DNA of 64,000 nucleotides from Phycisphaerales bacterium (GTDB taxonomy: Bacteria > Planctomycetota > Phycisphaerae > Phycisphaerales > UBA1924), in the NCBI GenBank assembly GCA_029260345.1, contig JAJDDK010000005.1, positions 1 to 64,000 of the forward strand. The letters are read 5' to 3'. This document shows, in pieces, positions 50,298 through 58,760 of the stretch; positions within the stretch are counted from its first letter, which is position 1; the number at the start of each line of letters is the position of its first letter. Made by a program: the position numbers and the translations under genes. The notes beneath the pieces are model-generated. The model ran no database searches. It worked only from the letters and a program-made list of their open reading frames with translations, and was not told where the DNA came from.

Positions 50298-50719
50298 CCG
50301 AGCGCGCCAAGCAGGCCCGATACGACTTCGCGCGGCAGCGCGAAGAAGCGCGCGATCGGTATTTCATGCGGGTTTGGTCCTGCTGCGTTGTTCTCCCCAC
50401 GATCGTAGTTGGATTGTCCTTTGTCCTCATCATCGCAAGCAGTGCGCGTGCGACGTTCGCGTCAGACCTTCCTTGGGTCGGCGGCTTGATACTGCTCGTT
50501 CTTCTACTGGGCGCGGTGTTGGGTTTACCCACGGCGTTCGTAAGCGCTCGATTACGTTATGGGCCCAAGCGGAGCCTTTCAAAGGGTCGCTGCGCGAAGT
50601 GCGGGTATGACTTGCGTGGTTCAGTGTCGGTGGTGTGTCCGGAATGTGGGGTGGCAGTCGCGGATGAGTCGATTCTCGCCGCCGCGCCAGTCGAGCGGGA
50701 CGATGGAACTGGCGTTTGA
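50294..50719 (+). CDS. Two-span membrane protein with zinc ribbon (copy 1, small)
   Basis: 141 residues. The N-terminus MTERAKQARYDFARQREEAR is nearly the same as in the gene at 51643 (IERAKQARYDFATRHERAR), so they are recent paralogs. Two membrane segments (VVLPTIVVGLSFVLIIASSA and GGLILLVLLLGAVLGLPTAF) are followed by the ribbon CAKCGYDLRGSVSVVCPECG. It is coupled by overlap to the gene at 49347. The function is unknown. Confidence 0.72.
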   Translation: MTERAKQARYDFARQREEARDRYFMRVWSCCVVLPTIVVGLSFVLIIASSARATFASDLPWVGGLILLVLLLGAVLGLPTAFVSARLRYGPKRSLSKGRCAKCGYDLRGSVSVVCPECGVAVADESILAAAPVERDDGTGV

Positions 50720-50743
50720 GCAGCGACGAATAACTCAAACGTG

Positions 50744-51646
50744 ATGGCATTGTTCCCAACAAGCCGGAGCCGGCTGGGTCGAGACTTCATCGCTCGCGTG
50801 ACAATCGTCGTCGCGCTACTCCAATGGTCGGCCCCAATCACGTCCGCGCGCTCGTGGATTCCGGCGAATGAATATCAAGCTCAGCAACATGCGATGCGAA
50901 TATACGTCGCGCAGACTTCGGCTCCTCATCTGCAAGGCGATATTGAGGATGACGAGTGGTTTGCGATGCGATATGCGGAGATGATCGATCGAAGCTGGCG
51001 ACTCAATCGTTTTTTTCAGAATCATGGAGCATTGGATGAAGCGGGGCGACCGCTCGACGTGTGGGGTCGCCCACTTGCGGCGCTGCGTCTTGGACTGATT
51101 CGATGTGTCGGCCCAAATGGCGTCGATGATGGAGGCGAACTCGATGACTGGGAGGTTTCGTTTCACGGCCGCCAAATTGCTGAGACGGGTCCGCGATGGG
51201 AGTATTGGTTTGCGCAGGAGCGATCACAAATCTATTGGCGAGTCTCGGCTCGAGTTGTTGTTGCACTTGCTTTGTTTGCGGCGATTGTGAGCCTTCGGCG
51301 AGTCAACTTCGCTTCATTGTCGACTTGGGCAATCATCGTTGGGCATCTTGGCGCGACTCTGGTTCCGTCGAATATGGTGATCTTCAATGAGCCAGCTTGG
51401 ATCGACATCTGTGTCGCGGCGAGCAAGTTCACGTTCTACATTGGAGTATTGGCGCTCGCGGCGGCAATTGTGTTAGCAGTCGATCGCTTTGTCGTCAGAA
51501 TGTGTCGTTCCTCAAAGGACAATCGGTGTTTGGAATGCGGCTATGACTTCGAAGGGTTGACAAGCGACCGTTGCCCGGAGTGCGGGACGGCAATCGACGA
51601 GTTTGATGAGGCGCCAACGTGGCAGGATGCGGAGAGCGCCTCGTGA
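50744..51646 (+). CDS. Membrane protein with pseudopilin-like part and zinc ribbon (copy 2, large)
   Basis: 300 residues from the ATG at 50744. A hydrophobic N-terminus (IARVTIVVALLQWSAPITSA) resembles a signal sequence or anchor. The soluble domain contains IRCVGPNGVDDGGELDDWEV, shared with copy 1 at 49347. Three membrane segments and the ribbon CLECGYDFEGLTSDRCPECG follow. Outside these blocks similarity to copy 1 is low, so the duplication of the large gene is old or the sequence evolves quickly. The stop overlaps the GTG of the next gene. Confidence 0.72.
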   Translation: MALFPTSRSRLGRDFIARVTIVVALLQWSAPITSARSWIPANEYQAQQHAMRIYVAQTSAPHLQGDIEDDEWFAMRYAEMIDRSWRLNRFFQNHGALDEAGRPLDVWGRPLAALRLGLIRCVGPNGVDDGGELDDWEVSFHGRQIAETGPRWEYWFAQERSQIYWRVSARVVVALALFAAIVSLRRVNFASLSTWAIIVGHLGATLVPSNMVIFNEPAWIDICVAASKFTFYIGVLALAAAIVLAVDRFVVRMCRSSKDNRCLECGYDFEGLTSDRCPECGTAIDEFDEAPTWQDAESAS

Positions 51647-52077
51647 TCGAGCGTGCAAAGCAAGCTCGGTATGACTTTGCGACGCGACATGAACGAGCTC
51701 GCGATCGTCATTTCATGCGGGTTTGGCTCGGATGCACATTCGGCCCAATGATCCCCTTCTGTGTGTTCGGAGGCATGTCGTTGCCTTTCACCGGCACAAC
51801 GATTGGGGACTTCCTTATGCTCGCGGCGCTTGCGATCATCCCATTTATCTTTTTTGGTTGCTTTGCCGGGATTTTTATTGCAACGGCGAGTGCGCGCGCA
51901 CGATTCGGCCCAATGTATGGCTTGTTCAATGATCGCTGCCCCAAATGTGGTTACGACCTGAGTGGCGGAATGTCGCACTTGTGTTCTGAATGCGGAAGCA
52001 AGATCGCCGATGCGCCGGACGAACTCATGGCGGCGTCTACGGCGAAATCGTCGCGCGACCTGTCCGCGCCGGGGTGA
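51643..52077 (+). CDS. Two-span membrane protein with zinc ribbon (copy 2, small)
   Basis: 144 residues from the GTG at 51643 (GTGA overlap with the previous stop). It is a close paralog of the gene at 50294: the first 28 residues differ at about eight positions. Membrane segments (FGPMIPFCVFGGMSLPF and FLMLAALAIIPFIFFGCFAGIFIA) precede the ribbon CPKCGYDLSGGMSHLCSECG. It ends the series of five ribbon proteins. Confidence 0.72.
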   Translation: MIERAKQARYDFATRHERARDRHFMRVWLGCTFGPMIPFCVFGGMSLPFTGTTIGDFLMLAALAIIPFIFFGCFAGIFIATASARARFGPMYGLFNDRCPKCGYDLSGGMSHLCSECGSKIADAPDELMAASTAKSSRDLSAPG

Positions 52078-52124
52078 GGTGTGACCGACCTCGTTTACGA
52101 ATGAAGGCTCTGAAGGGGCGGAGA

Positions 52125-52400
52125 TAGCGAACCCCTCTCCCAGCGGGAGAGAGGGTTTGGCTCCCCCGCCCCGCGGGGGAGGACCGAGGAGGGGGCTCTC
52201 CTATCTACGCCCTACTCCAAGCCTCGAACGTGAATAGCACAATGAGGCTTGTAGAAGGGAGTAGTTCAAGAGCCCTCCCCCTACCCCCTCCCGCGAGGCG
52301 GGAGGGGAGGCTCAAATTCGTGTGCCATTGCTCTTGAGCAGTGGAGAATCGCGATCAGCCATCCTTCAAGATCGCACTGCTCACAGAGCAGTGGCACCCG
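52125..52400. repeat. Composite repeat array (families F and B)
   Basis: Family F units at 52132-52155, 52160-52185 and 52277-52310 flank the spacer CTCGAACGTGAATAGCACAATGAGG. Two family B units at 52321-52345 (GTGCCATTGCTCTTGAGCAGTGG) and 52375-52397 (GCACTGCTCACAGAGCAGTGGC) end it. Nothing coding is supported. Confidence 0.88.
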
Positions 52401-52481
52401 ATTGAAATCAGCCCTCACGCCCTCTCAAACGAGATTTTTGAACTTCAATGTCCTGTTTGATGGACATTTTGAATATACAAC

Positions 52482-52508
52482 TTGCCTTGATGTAAAAAAT
52501 ACTATACT
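52482..52508 (+). promoter_or_regulatory. Candidate promoter of the membrane protein/XRE pair
   Basis: TTGCCT (52482-52487) and TATACT (52503-52508) are separated by 15 bases in an AT-rich stretch that stands out from the surrounding DNA, 32 bases before the ATG at 52540. The spacer is short for a standard sigma-70 promoter. Confidence 0.4.
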
Positions 52509-52539
52509 CTTTGGCGATGATACTCGACAGGAGACAATC

Positions 52540-53001
52540 ATGAACGAGACAGGAACTGGCGCCCTTTTCAGGGAGAAAAGCGCGTGGGCCACGGCTGCGG
52601 TCATCGGGATCGTCAACGGCGGCGCCTTGGTCGCGATCTGGGCCATGCCGCAGAACCCCATGCTTTGGGTTGGCGTCATGGTCCCCGCGGTCATTACTCA
52701 GATCATCGTGCTGCTCGCGCTGCACATCATCATCGCGCTCGGCACACCCAAGCAGCCTGATGACGAGCGCGACGCCGTGATCAGAGGCCGATCGACGCGC
52801 TACAGCGTGATCGTCGACACGATCGGCATCTGGTTCGCCATCATCGCGCTCATCTCCCAGCGCGCCGCGATGGGCGACGATGGGCCCAGCAATCTCCTGC
52901 TGGATCCGATGCTCGTCGCGTACGGTCTGTTTCTCTGCGTCGTTGTCGCCGAAGTGATTCGTCTGCTCACGCAGGCGATGGACTATCGGCGATCCCAGTG
53001 A
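52540..53001 (+). CDS. Four-span membrane protein paired with XRE regulator (DUF2178-like)
   Basis: 153 residues from the ATG at 52540, with AGGAG upstream. Four hydrophobic segments are visible (ATAAVIGIVNGGALVAIWAM, VGVMVPAVITQIIVLLALHIIIAL, YSVIVDTIGIWFAIIALISQ, MLVAYGLFLCVVVAEVIRLLTQAM), and the loop DERDAVIRGRSTRYS between segments two and three matches the DERD...I..RS pattern of DUF2178/DUF6773-type proteins. These are usually encoded with a small XRE regulator, as here. Function unknown. Confidence 0.75.
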   Translation: MNETGTGALFREKSAWATAAVIGIVNGGALVAIWAMPQNPMLWVGVMVPAVITQIIVLLALHIIIALGTPKQPDDERDAVIRGRSTRYSVIVDTIGIWFAIIALISQRAAMGDDGPSNLLLDPMLVAYGLFLCVVVAEVIRLLTQAMDYRRSQ

Positions 53002-53012
53002 CGGAGAAGCGT

Positions 53013-53225
53013 ATGAGCAAGACCTCCGTCACCAATTCAATCCGCATGCATCGCTTCATGGCGAATGAGATGACACAGCAGGAACTGGCCGACCGTGTCG
53101 GTGTCAGCCGCCAGACCATCGTTGCGATTGAGAAGGCGAAGTATTCGCCAACGCTGGAGCTGGCGTTCAAGATCTCGCGCGTGTTTGAGAAGCCGCTGGA
53201 TGAAGTGTTTCAGTACGAGCCGTAG
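53013..53225 (+). CDS. XRE-family small regulator
   Basis: 70 residues from the ATG at 53013 with GGAG six bases upstream; a GTG at 52998 overlapping the previous stop is an alternative. The whole protein is one helix-turn-helix domain: NEMTQQELADRVGVSRQTIVAIEKAKYSPTLELAFKISRVFEKPLDEVFQYEP. The final FQYEP ending is typical of the YozG/YgzD group, which regulates neighbouring membrane protein genes. It is probably autoregulatory on the promoter before 52540. Confidence 0.9.
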   Translation: MSKTSVTNSIRMHRFMANEMTQQELADRVGVSRQTIVAIEKAKYSPTLELAFKISRVFEKPLDEVFQYEP

Positions 53226-53239
53226 GAGCGCGGGCGCCG

Positions 53240-53640
53240 TTCCCATCCCTCTCCCTTTGGGAGAGGCCAGGTGAGGGCTCCGAAACTCCTCCCTTCTCCA
53301 AGCCTCAAACGAGTACAGCGCATCAAAACTCAGTGATGAGCGATGCACTGGTCTCCCCTCATCCGTCATCCCGACATGTCGGGATGCCGCCTTCTCCTGG
53401 CAGGAGAAGGATTTACTCCCTCTCCTCTCGGGAGAGGGCCGGGGTGAGGGGTGTTGTGCGAACAAAGATTCAATTACGTCGTTGTTGAATTGAGCGCGCA
53501 AGCGTGGCCTTGACTGAGGACAGCCAAGACCACGGCGCCGCCAGGAATGCGCAGAGGGCGCTCTTGAGCAGTGCAGAACCGTGAACAGCGAAGCCCTTGG
53601 AACGCACTACTCACAGAGCAGTGACACACATTTTTGTGTT
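53240..53640. repeat. Composite repeat array upstream of the ArsR operon
   Basis: Family F units (53243-53275, 53357-53410 with an inner CCCGACATGTCGGG hairpin, 53425-53455), the spacer TCAAACGAGTACAGCGCATC, a family C variant (CGTGGCCTTGACTGAGGACA..AAGACCACGGCGCC, 53503-53540) and two family B units (53560-53578 and 53607-53630) follow each other. The array ends 23 bases before the arsR start, so the operon promoter must lie in or next to repeat DNA. Confidence 0.88.
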
Positions 53641-53652
53641 CACTCTTGACAT

Positions 53653-54036
53653 ATGCCAATATTGGAATATATTGACTCCGTGCCACTTCTTCCCACCATC
53701 GCGGCCGACCCCTTCGACGCTCTCGCGGACCCGCGCCGCCGGCGCATCCTCGAACTGCTCGCCGAGGAAGAGCGCCCAGTCAACGAGGTGGTGGAGGCGA
53801 TGGACATGTCGCAGCCGCAGGTTTCGAAGCACCTGCGCGCCTTGCGCGAGGTCGGCCTCGTCACCGTGCGCGGCGACGGGCGCCGGCGCCTCTACAGCCT
53901 CAACGCCGCGCGGCTCAAACCCGCGTACGACTGGATCGGCACATTTGAGCCTTTCTGGCGTCAGCAGCTTGAACGCATCAAAGATCGCGCTGAACAGGCG
54001 GCGACGTCGCCGCACGCACCGCGCGACCATTCATAG
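53653..54036 (+). CDS. ArsR-family transcriptional regulator
   Basis: 127 residues. The winged-helix core DPFDALADPRRRRILELLAEEERPVNEVVEAMDMSQPQVSKHLRALREVGLVTVRGDGRRRLYSL matches ArsR regulators that are paired with SRPBCC proteins. No metal-binding Cys is present, so it is not a metal sensor of the classical type. It heads a five-gene unit and probably regulates it. The C-terminal tail (FEPFWRQQLERIKDRAEQA) is the usual dimer helix. Confidence 0.92.
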   Translation: MPILEYIDSVPLLPTIAADPFDALADPRRRRILELLAEEERPVNEVVEAMDMSQPQVSKHLRALREVGLVTVRGDGRRRLYSLNAARLKPAYDWIGTFEPFWRQQLERIKDRAEQAATSPHAPRDHS

Positions 54037-54066
54037 AGATCACCATTCATTGCAGGAGATTGCGCC

Positions 54067-54519
54067 ATGGTGAAAAGCGCTGTTGAAGAGATCATCAAAT
54101 CGCTCGACCTTCGCAAAGAGATCGAGATCGCGGCGCCGCCCGCGGTCACGTTCGAAGCCATCCTCACCGAACTCGGCCCCGGAAGCGTGATGCCCGATGG
54201 CACTGCGTTCCCGATGGTCATCGAACCCTGGCCGGGCGGGCGCTGGTTCCGTGACCTCGGGAACAAATCCGGCCATCTCTGGGGGCACGTGCAGGTCATC
54301 AAGCCGCCGACGCTGCTGGAGATCAGCGGGCCGATGTTCATGTCATACCCCGCGATCAACTTTGTGCAGTACCGCCTGACCGAATCAAACGGCGGCACGC
54401 ACTTGCAACTCACACACCAGGCGCTCGGGCACATCGCTGCGGACGTGTTCGAAGGCGTGCACGGAGGCTGGGAGCACGGTTTGAATCGTGTGCGCGAGAT
54501 TGCTGAAAGCCGCGTCTGA
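54067..54519 (+). CDS. SRPBCC/AHSA1-family protein
   Basis: 150 residues. The START/SRPBCC fold is indicated by LRKEIEIAAPPAVTFEAILTEL, GGRWFRDLGNKSGHLWGHVQVIKPPTLLEISGPM, NFVQYRLTESNGGTHLQLTHQAL and the last helix GVHGGWEHGLNRVREIAES. These proteins bind small hydrophobic ligands. ArsR plus SRPBCC is a common gene pair, in which ligand and regulator are thought to work together. It lies 30 bases after arsR. Confidence 0.88.
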   Translation: MVKSAVEEIIKSLDLRKEIEIAAPPAVTFEAILTELGPGSVMPDGTAFPMVIEPWPGGRWFRDLGNKSGHLWGHVQVIKPPTLLEISGPMFMSYPAINFVQYRLTESNGGTHLQLTHQALGHIAADVFEGVHGGWEHGLNRVREIAESRV

Positions 54520-54589
54520 TCGCACCTGCGAAACCAATATTTCATACCTTTCACACCACACACAACGCCCCATGAGAGAGGATCAAACC

Positions 54590-55126
54590 ATGACAACTGC
54601 AACGGCAACCATGACGCCCGCACAGGCCCGAGCCGCGTGCGACAGCGGCCTGCATTCACTCGCCACAGCGCGATGGCTGATGACGGAACTCATCCAGAAT
54701 CTGACGCCTGAGCAATGGATGCATCAGCCCAAGCCGGGAATGAACCATGTGATGTTCAACGTCGGACACATTGCATACTGCGATGGTGATTTCCTACGCG
54801 CCAGCGGCGGCGACACAAGCACTGTGCCTGCATCGTGGAAAGAGCTGTTCAACATGGGCTGCACGCCGTCAGCGAAGGCAAGTGATTATCCCTCGCCGCA
54901 GGAAGTGACGAATGTCTTGAACCGCGTGCGTGGAGAATTCGCCGCTCACTTGGCTTCGCTGCCCGATGCGAGACTTCTGGACCCGGTCGACCACGAGATG
55001 CTCGCGGACATTACGCCGACGATTTCGCACCTGCCCGCCTTTGTGACGTTGCACGAGAGCACGCACATCGGCCAGATTTTGTCGATCCGTCAGGCGCTCA
55101 AGCTCCCCGGCGTCCTCGGTAAGTAA
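54590..55126 (+). CDS. DinB-family protein
   Basis: 178 residues from the ATG at 54590. Bundle motifs ATARWLMTELIQNLTPEQWMHQP, MNHVMFNVGHIAYCDGDFLR and PAFVTLHESTHIGQILSIRQALK carry the three His expected for the DinB metal site (GHIAY, HESTH). It is the third gene of the ArsR unit. Compared with the DinB-like gene at 33868 the sequence is quite different, so they are not recent duplicates. Substrate unknown. Confidence 0.85.
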   Translation: MTTATATMTPAQARAACDSGLHSLATARWLMTELIQNLTPEQWMHQPKPGMNHVMFNVGHIAYCDGDFLRASGGDTSTVPASWKELFNMGCTPSAKASDYPSPQEVTNVLNRVRGEFAAHLASLPDARLLDPVDHEMLADITPTISHLPAFVTLHESTHIGQILSIRQALKLPGVLGK

Positions 55127-55195
55127 ACTCACGCACCGCCGCGGCTCGTCGCTTTCCCGCGTTGGGTCGCATTCACTTCATAGAGGGCAACACAG

Positions 55196-55570
55196 ATGGC
55201 TTACATCGATGGATACGTTCTTCCGGTTCCGTCCAAGAAACTCGATGAGTACAAGAAGATTGCGCGCAAGGCGGGCAAGCTTTGGATTGAACACGGTGCG
55301 CTTGAATATCACGAGTGCGTCGCGGACGACATGACCGTGCCGATGGGCGTTCAGTTTCCCAATCTGATGGAAACCAAACGCGGCGAAACCATCATCTTCG
55401 CATGGATTCTCTACAAGTCCCGCGCCCATCGCGATCGTGTGAACAAGAATGTCATGGCGGATGAGCGGCTCACGGCCATGTGTCCTGATCCAAAGTCAAT
55501 GCCGTTTGACTGCAATCGCATGGCGTACGGCGGATTCAAGACGATGGTTGATTACGTCGCTGAAGAGTAG
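55196..55570 (+). CDS. DUF1428 family protein
   Basis: 124 residues. MAYIDGYVLPVPSKKLDEYKKIARKAGKLWIEHGALEYHECVADD, then FAWILYKSRAHRDRVNKNVMAD and DCNRMAYGGFKTMVDY, match DUF1428 over the full length. The fold is a ferredoxin-like dimer related to ABM domains; activity is unknown. DUF1428 genes are often found in ArsR-SRPBCC units, as here. Confidence 0.92.
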   Translation: MAYIDGYVLPVPSKKLDEYKKIARKAGKLWIEHGALEYHECVADDMTVPMGVQFPNLMETKRGETIIFAWILYKSRAHRDRVNKNVMADERLTAMCPDPKSMPFDCNRMAYGGFKTMVDYVAEE

Positions 55571-55601
55571 CAAGCGGTGGCGGCGCTCGAGGAGGCCTGT
55601 G

Positions 55602-55979
55602 ATGAATCAGAACGCGAACAAGAAAGCCACGACTGATTTTCTTGAACTCGTCGTCGCCGGCGCCATCGGCGAGGCGTATGACAAGCACATCAGCGCCGAT
55701 TTTCGTCATCACAACCCGCATTTCCCCGGCGACGCCGCGTCGTTGCAGCAGGCGATGGAAGAGAAGCACATCGAGCTTCCGAACAAAGTCTTCGAGATCC
55801 AGCGCGCCATCGCGGATGGCGATTTCGTCGCGGTGCATTCGCGCCTGCGCATGGACGCGAAGACACCTCCGATGGCGGTGGTGCACATCTTCCGGTTTGA
55901 GAACGGCCGCATCGCTGAGATGTGGGATGTCGCACAAGTGACGCCGGACCAATCGCCGAACGAGCATGGCATGTTTTGA
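55602..55979 (+). CDS. SnoaL-like NTF2-fold protein
   Basis: 125 residues from the ATG at 55602, with GGAGG upstream at 55591. The cone-shaped SnoaL/NTF2 pattern is seen in KATTDFLELVVAGAIGEAYDKHISADFRHHNPHFPGD, IQRAIADGDFVAVHSRLRM and MAVVHIFRFENGRIAEMWDVAQ. Family members are cyclases, isomerases or of unknown function. It is the last gene of the ArsR unit, which ends at a family E repeat directly after the stop. Confidence 0.88.
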   Translation: MNQNANKKATTDFLELVVAGAIGEAYDKHISADFRHHNPHFPGDAASLQQAMEEKHIELPNKVFEIQRAIADGDFVAVHSRLRMDAKTPPMAVVHIFRFENGRIAEMWDVAQVTPDQSPNEHGMF

Positions 55980-55984
55980 TTCCG

Positions 55985-56072
55985 TGAGTCATGAGCCGAA
56001 CCGCGCCCGTCAGGAAGCGGTTTCCAAAGAAGACTCACTTCACCGAGTGCCACTGCTCTTGAGCAGTGAAGA
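55985..56072. repeat. Family E and family B repeats
   Basis: CGAACCGCGCCCGTCAGGAA with GCGGTTTCC (55995-56024) and GTGCCACTGCTCTTGAGCAG (56047-56070). The same E-B order occurs at 58458-58585, also immediately after a stop codon. Confidence 0.88.
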
Positions 56073-56225
56073 ACCATTCGGCCACTCATCGAGCTTTGCA
56101 TTGTTCAAATTCAACGGGCCACAATGATCGCGCCGCATAGGTGATCGGCCTTCTGTCAGCGTCAGGGGGCTTTCCGGCGATTTTGCTTGCCCGTTTCAGT
56201 GAAACTCTCATAATAAAATCAGATG

Positions 56226-56246
56226 CACCTTTCGAGGCGAAAGGTG
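56226..56246. promoter_or_regulatory. Leader hairpin upstream of the LVIVD protein gene
   Basis: CACCTTTC-GAGGC-GAAAGGTG is a perfect 8-bp stem 40 bases before the ATG at 56286. An AT-rich TAATAAAAT stretch just upstream (56211-56219) could hold a -10 element, so the hairpin would be in the 5' leader. Confidence 0.4.
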
Positions 56247-56285
56247 ACTCAGAAGTGCATATTCTCACGATTCGACGGAGGCGCC

Positions 56286-58454
56286 ATGGAGAGTCGCATT
56301 CGCACTTGGTCGACGCAGGCTTCATTCGTAGTGGCGCTAGGGATCGCCTCTGCCACGTTAGGGCAGGTGTGTGAATTGCCAACGACCGGCTTCCTCGGCA
56401 ACGACATGCATCACGTGACTCGCGCCGGCTCAATGATCTATGCGCTGGGTGGGCTGGGGATCATTGCGATCGATGCTTCGGATCCTTCGAACCTTGAGAT
56501 CGTGGGAGAGGTGTCGTCGCCGTTTGCGAATTCCCGCTACGCAGAGTCCATGAACAATCAGGCGGATATGGCATTTGACGAAGGGTATCTCTACATCGTC
56601 GGAAATGATGAGAGTGCGACCGGCCTGACCGGACTTCTCATTTACGAAACGACGGACCCGACAGCGCCTTCACAAATTGGATACGTCGAAATCCCTGAAG
56701 GCCCCCGCCGCATTGCCGTTCAGGGCGATCTCGCTTTCGTGACGAACTGGAAGCAAGGTTCGGTCAATGATCCAGTCGGTCTGCACGTCATCGACATTTC
56801 GGACCGTTCGAATCCGACGCTTCTGTCGATTGTCGAGATTTTTCCAGAGATGGATGATTTGGCGGTCGACGGAGACTACGTCTATGTCGCCACGTCCGGA
56901 CCGAGCACCGTCCCGACGCCGATGTATGTGATTGACGTGTCAGATCCGGTGAACCCGACAATTGCAAAGGAATTCACAGTGATTCCGGGCGGGCCTGGAT
57001 TGGCGACTGGAATAGCGATCGACGGTGATTACGCGTACTTGTCGATCGTTTACGCGGCAGTAAACCTACCAAAGGGTGTGGCGACCGTTGACATCTCAGA
57101 TCCTGAGAACCCCGTCCTTGTCTCGGCGCCTATCTTGCCGTTTCCTGTTTCGGTCGACGCAATCCACATCAGCAATGGTTACCTTTTTCAAAGCCAAGAA
57201 CCCTTGGGGATAGGCGTCTATGACTTGTCCAATCCGATCACGCCTGTGTATCTGGGTTCATTTGAGACAGGAAGCAACAGGCATGTGAATTTCACGGTTG
57301 ACGGCGGGGTATTGACAGTCGCCTACGACGGGGTTGAGACATTTGACGTTTCCTCGCCGGTTGCCGTGAACAGTCTCGATCGCATCAACCCGCCGATGGA
57401 GATACCAACGGCAGTCGCGGTCCGAGGCGATGTTGCTTTCGTGTTTGATGGCGAGCTGGGAGCGCCGAATATGTTCAAGTCAATCGACATAAGCGATCCG
57501 TTGAACCCGATCATCATGTCGTCAATGGAAACGTCAGGCGCCGACTTCGTCTTGAACGGCGACTACGCGATCGTCGGCGGACTCAAAATGATTGATGTTT
57601 CAGATCCGAACAATCTCGAAGTCGTCGGGTCCATTAGTGCCCCAGGGGGCCATTCAGTGGCGAGCCTTGGAGATCTTGCGTTGCTCGTTGGTTCAGACGG
57701 GCTTGTCATCGCAAGCATCGAATATCCAGAAATGCCATTCGTCGTGAGCACTCTCCCGCTGCCAACCAACGGTATTGGCACAGCGGATGGCGGCGTTGTG
57801 ATGAGCGGAAATTTTGCATACGTCGGTCGACGAACGAGCGGACTTCACGTTGTGGACCTTTCCGATCCAGCCCAACCGTTTGTCGCAGCGTCGATCGATA
57901 CGTCGGCCGAACGGGTCGCGCTCTGCGGCGACCTTCTCGCCGTGGCGAGGCTGAACAATAATGTTGAGTTCTATGATGTGTCTGATCCTGCGAACCCGCA
58001 GTTCTTGAGCGAAATCTATGCAAATCAAGCTCGAGTCTGGGACCTCAAGATCCAGGGTGACTTGGTGTATTGCTCGTTTGGGAATGACGGGTTGCGAATC
58101 ATCGATGTGTCCGACCCGATGAACCCGGAGATCGTTGGCTTGTACCATCGCTGGACCGATCAAGTCGCGCTCAACGGAACGTCAACATTCGTTTCGATCG
58201 GCAACGACGGCTTCCACGTCGTCGATACAAGCAATTGCGGCTTGCCGCTCAATGCATGCCCGCCTCCCGCGGATCCGCCGCAACCTCCGCCGCTTCCGCC
58301 CGCAGGACCGGCTGACTTCAATGGTGATGGCTTCATCAACGGCGCCGATCTGGCGACTCTCCTCGCAAGTTGGGGTGGCCCTGGCGGCGATCTCAATGGT
58401 GACGGTGTGACCGACGGCATTGACCTGGCCACTTTGCTGGCGGACTGGACCTGA
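56286..58454 (+). CDS. Secreted LVIVD-repeat beta-propeller with C-terminal dockerin-like domain
   Basis: 722 residues from the ATG at 56286 with GGAGG upstream. A signal peptide (ASFVVALGIASATLGQ) is followed by at least twelve repeats of the form LHVVDLSDPAQPFVAASIDT or IDVSDPMNPEIVGLY, the LVIVD signature. A Pro-rich hinge (PPADPPQPPPLPPAGP) leads to two EF-hand-like loops (FNGDGFINGADLATLLASW, LNGDGVTDGIDLATLLADW). It is exported and probably surface-linked; the C-terminal module is shared with the protein at 24700-26031. A family E repeat begins at the stop codon. Confidence 0.88.
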   Translation: MESRIRTWSTQASFVVALGIASATLGQVCELPTTGFLGNDMHHVTRAGSMIYALGGLGIIAIDASDPSNLEIVGEVSSPFANSRYAESMNNQADMAFDEGYLYIVGNDESATGLTGLLIYETTDPTAPSQIGYVEIPEGPRRIAVQGDLAFVTNWKQGSVNDPVGLHVIDISDRSNPTLLSIVEIFPEMDDLAVDGDYVYVATSGPSTVPTPMYVIDVSDPVNPTIAKEFTVIPGGPGLATGIAIDGDYAYLSIVYAAVNLPKGVATVDISDPENPVLVSAPILPFPVSVDAIHISNGYLFQSQEPLGIGVYDLSNPITPVYLGSFETGSNRHVNFTVDGGVLTVAYDGVETFDVSSPVAVNSLDRINPPMEIPTAVAVRGDVAFVFDGELGAPNMFKSIDISDPLNPIIMSSMETSGADFVLNGDYAIVGGLKMIDVSDPNNLEVVGSISAPGGHSVASLGDLALLVGSDGLVIASIEYPEMPFVVSTLPLPTNGIGTADGGVVMSGNFAYVGRRTSGLHVVDLSDPAQPFVAASIDTSAERVALCGDLLAVARLNNNVEFYDVSDPANPQFLSEIYANQARVWDLKIQGDLVYCSFGNDGLRIIDVSDPMNPEIVGLYHRWTDQVALNGTSTFVSIGNDGFHVVDTSNCGLPLNACPPPADPPQPPPLPPAGPADFNGDGFINGADLATLLASWGGPGGDLNGDGVTDGIDLATLLADWT

Positions 58455-58590
58455 ACCGAACCGCGCCCGTCAGGAAGCGGTTTCCAAAGTAAAACCAAAT
58501 CACCGTGTGCCACTGCTCTTGAGCAGTGCCGAGTTCAACTTGTCGTCCAAAGGTTCACCGCTGCTCAAGAGCAGTGGCACACACATCTGC
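58455..58590. repeat. Family E and paired family B repeats
   Basis: CGAACCGCGCCCGTCAGGAA at 58459-58478 is followed by facing family B units at 58506-58530 (GTGCCACTGCTCTTGAGCAG) and 58560-58582 (CTGCTCAAGAGCAGTGGCAC). The arrangement copies that at 55985-56072 and 18132-18204. Confidence 0.88.
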
Positions 58591-58760
58591 GGCGCCGCAC
58601 CGAAAGTTCCATGATCGCGCGCCGTCGTACCCCTAAACCAACGCTTGATTGAGTGTCCAGCGCCTCTGCCACGTCGGGCGGGGGTCTGATAGGAATTTAG
58701 ATCTTGGAGAATGGGGTGTCCCCCGGATACGGTGGGCAGCAACCCTTTGGAGATATTGAA

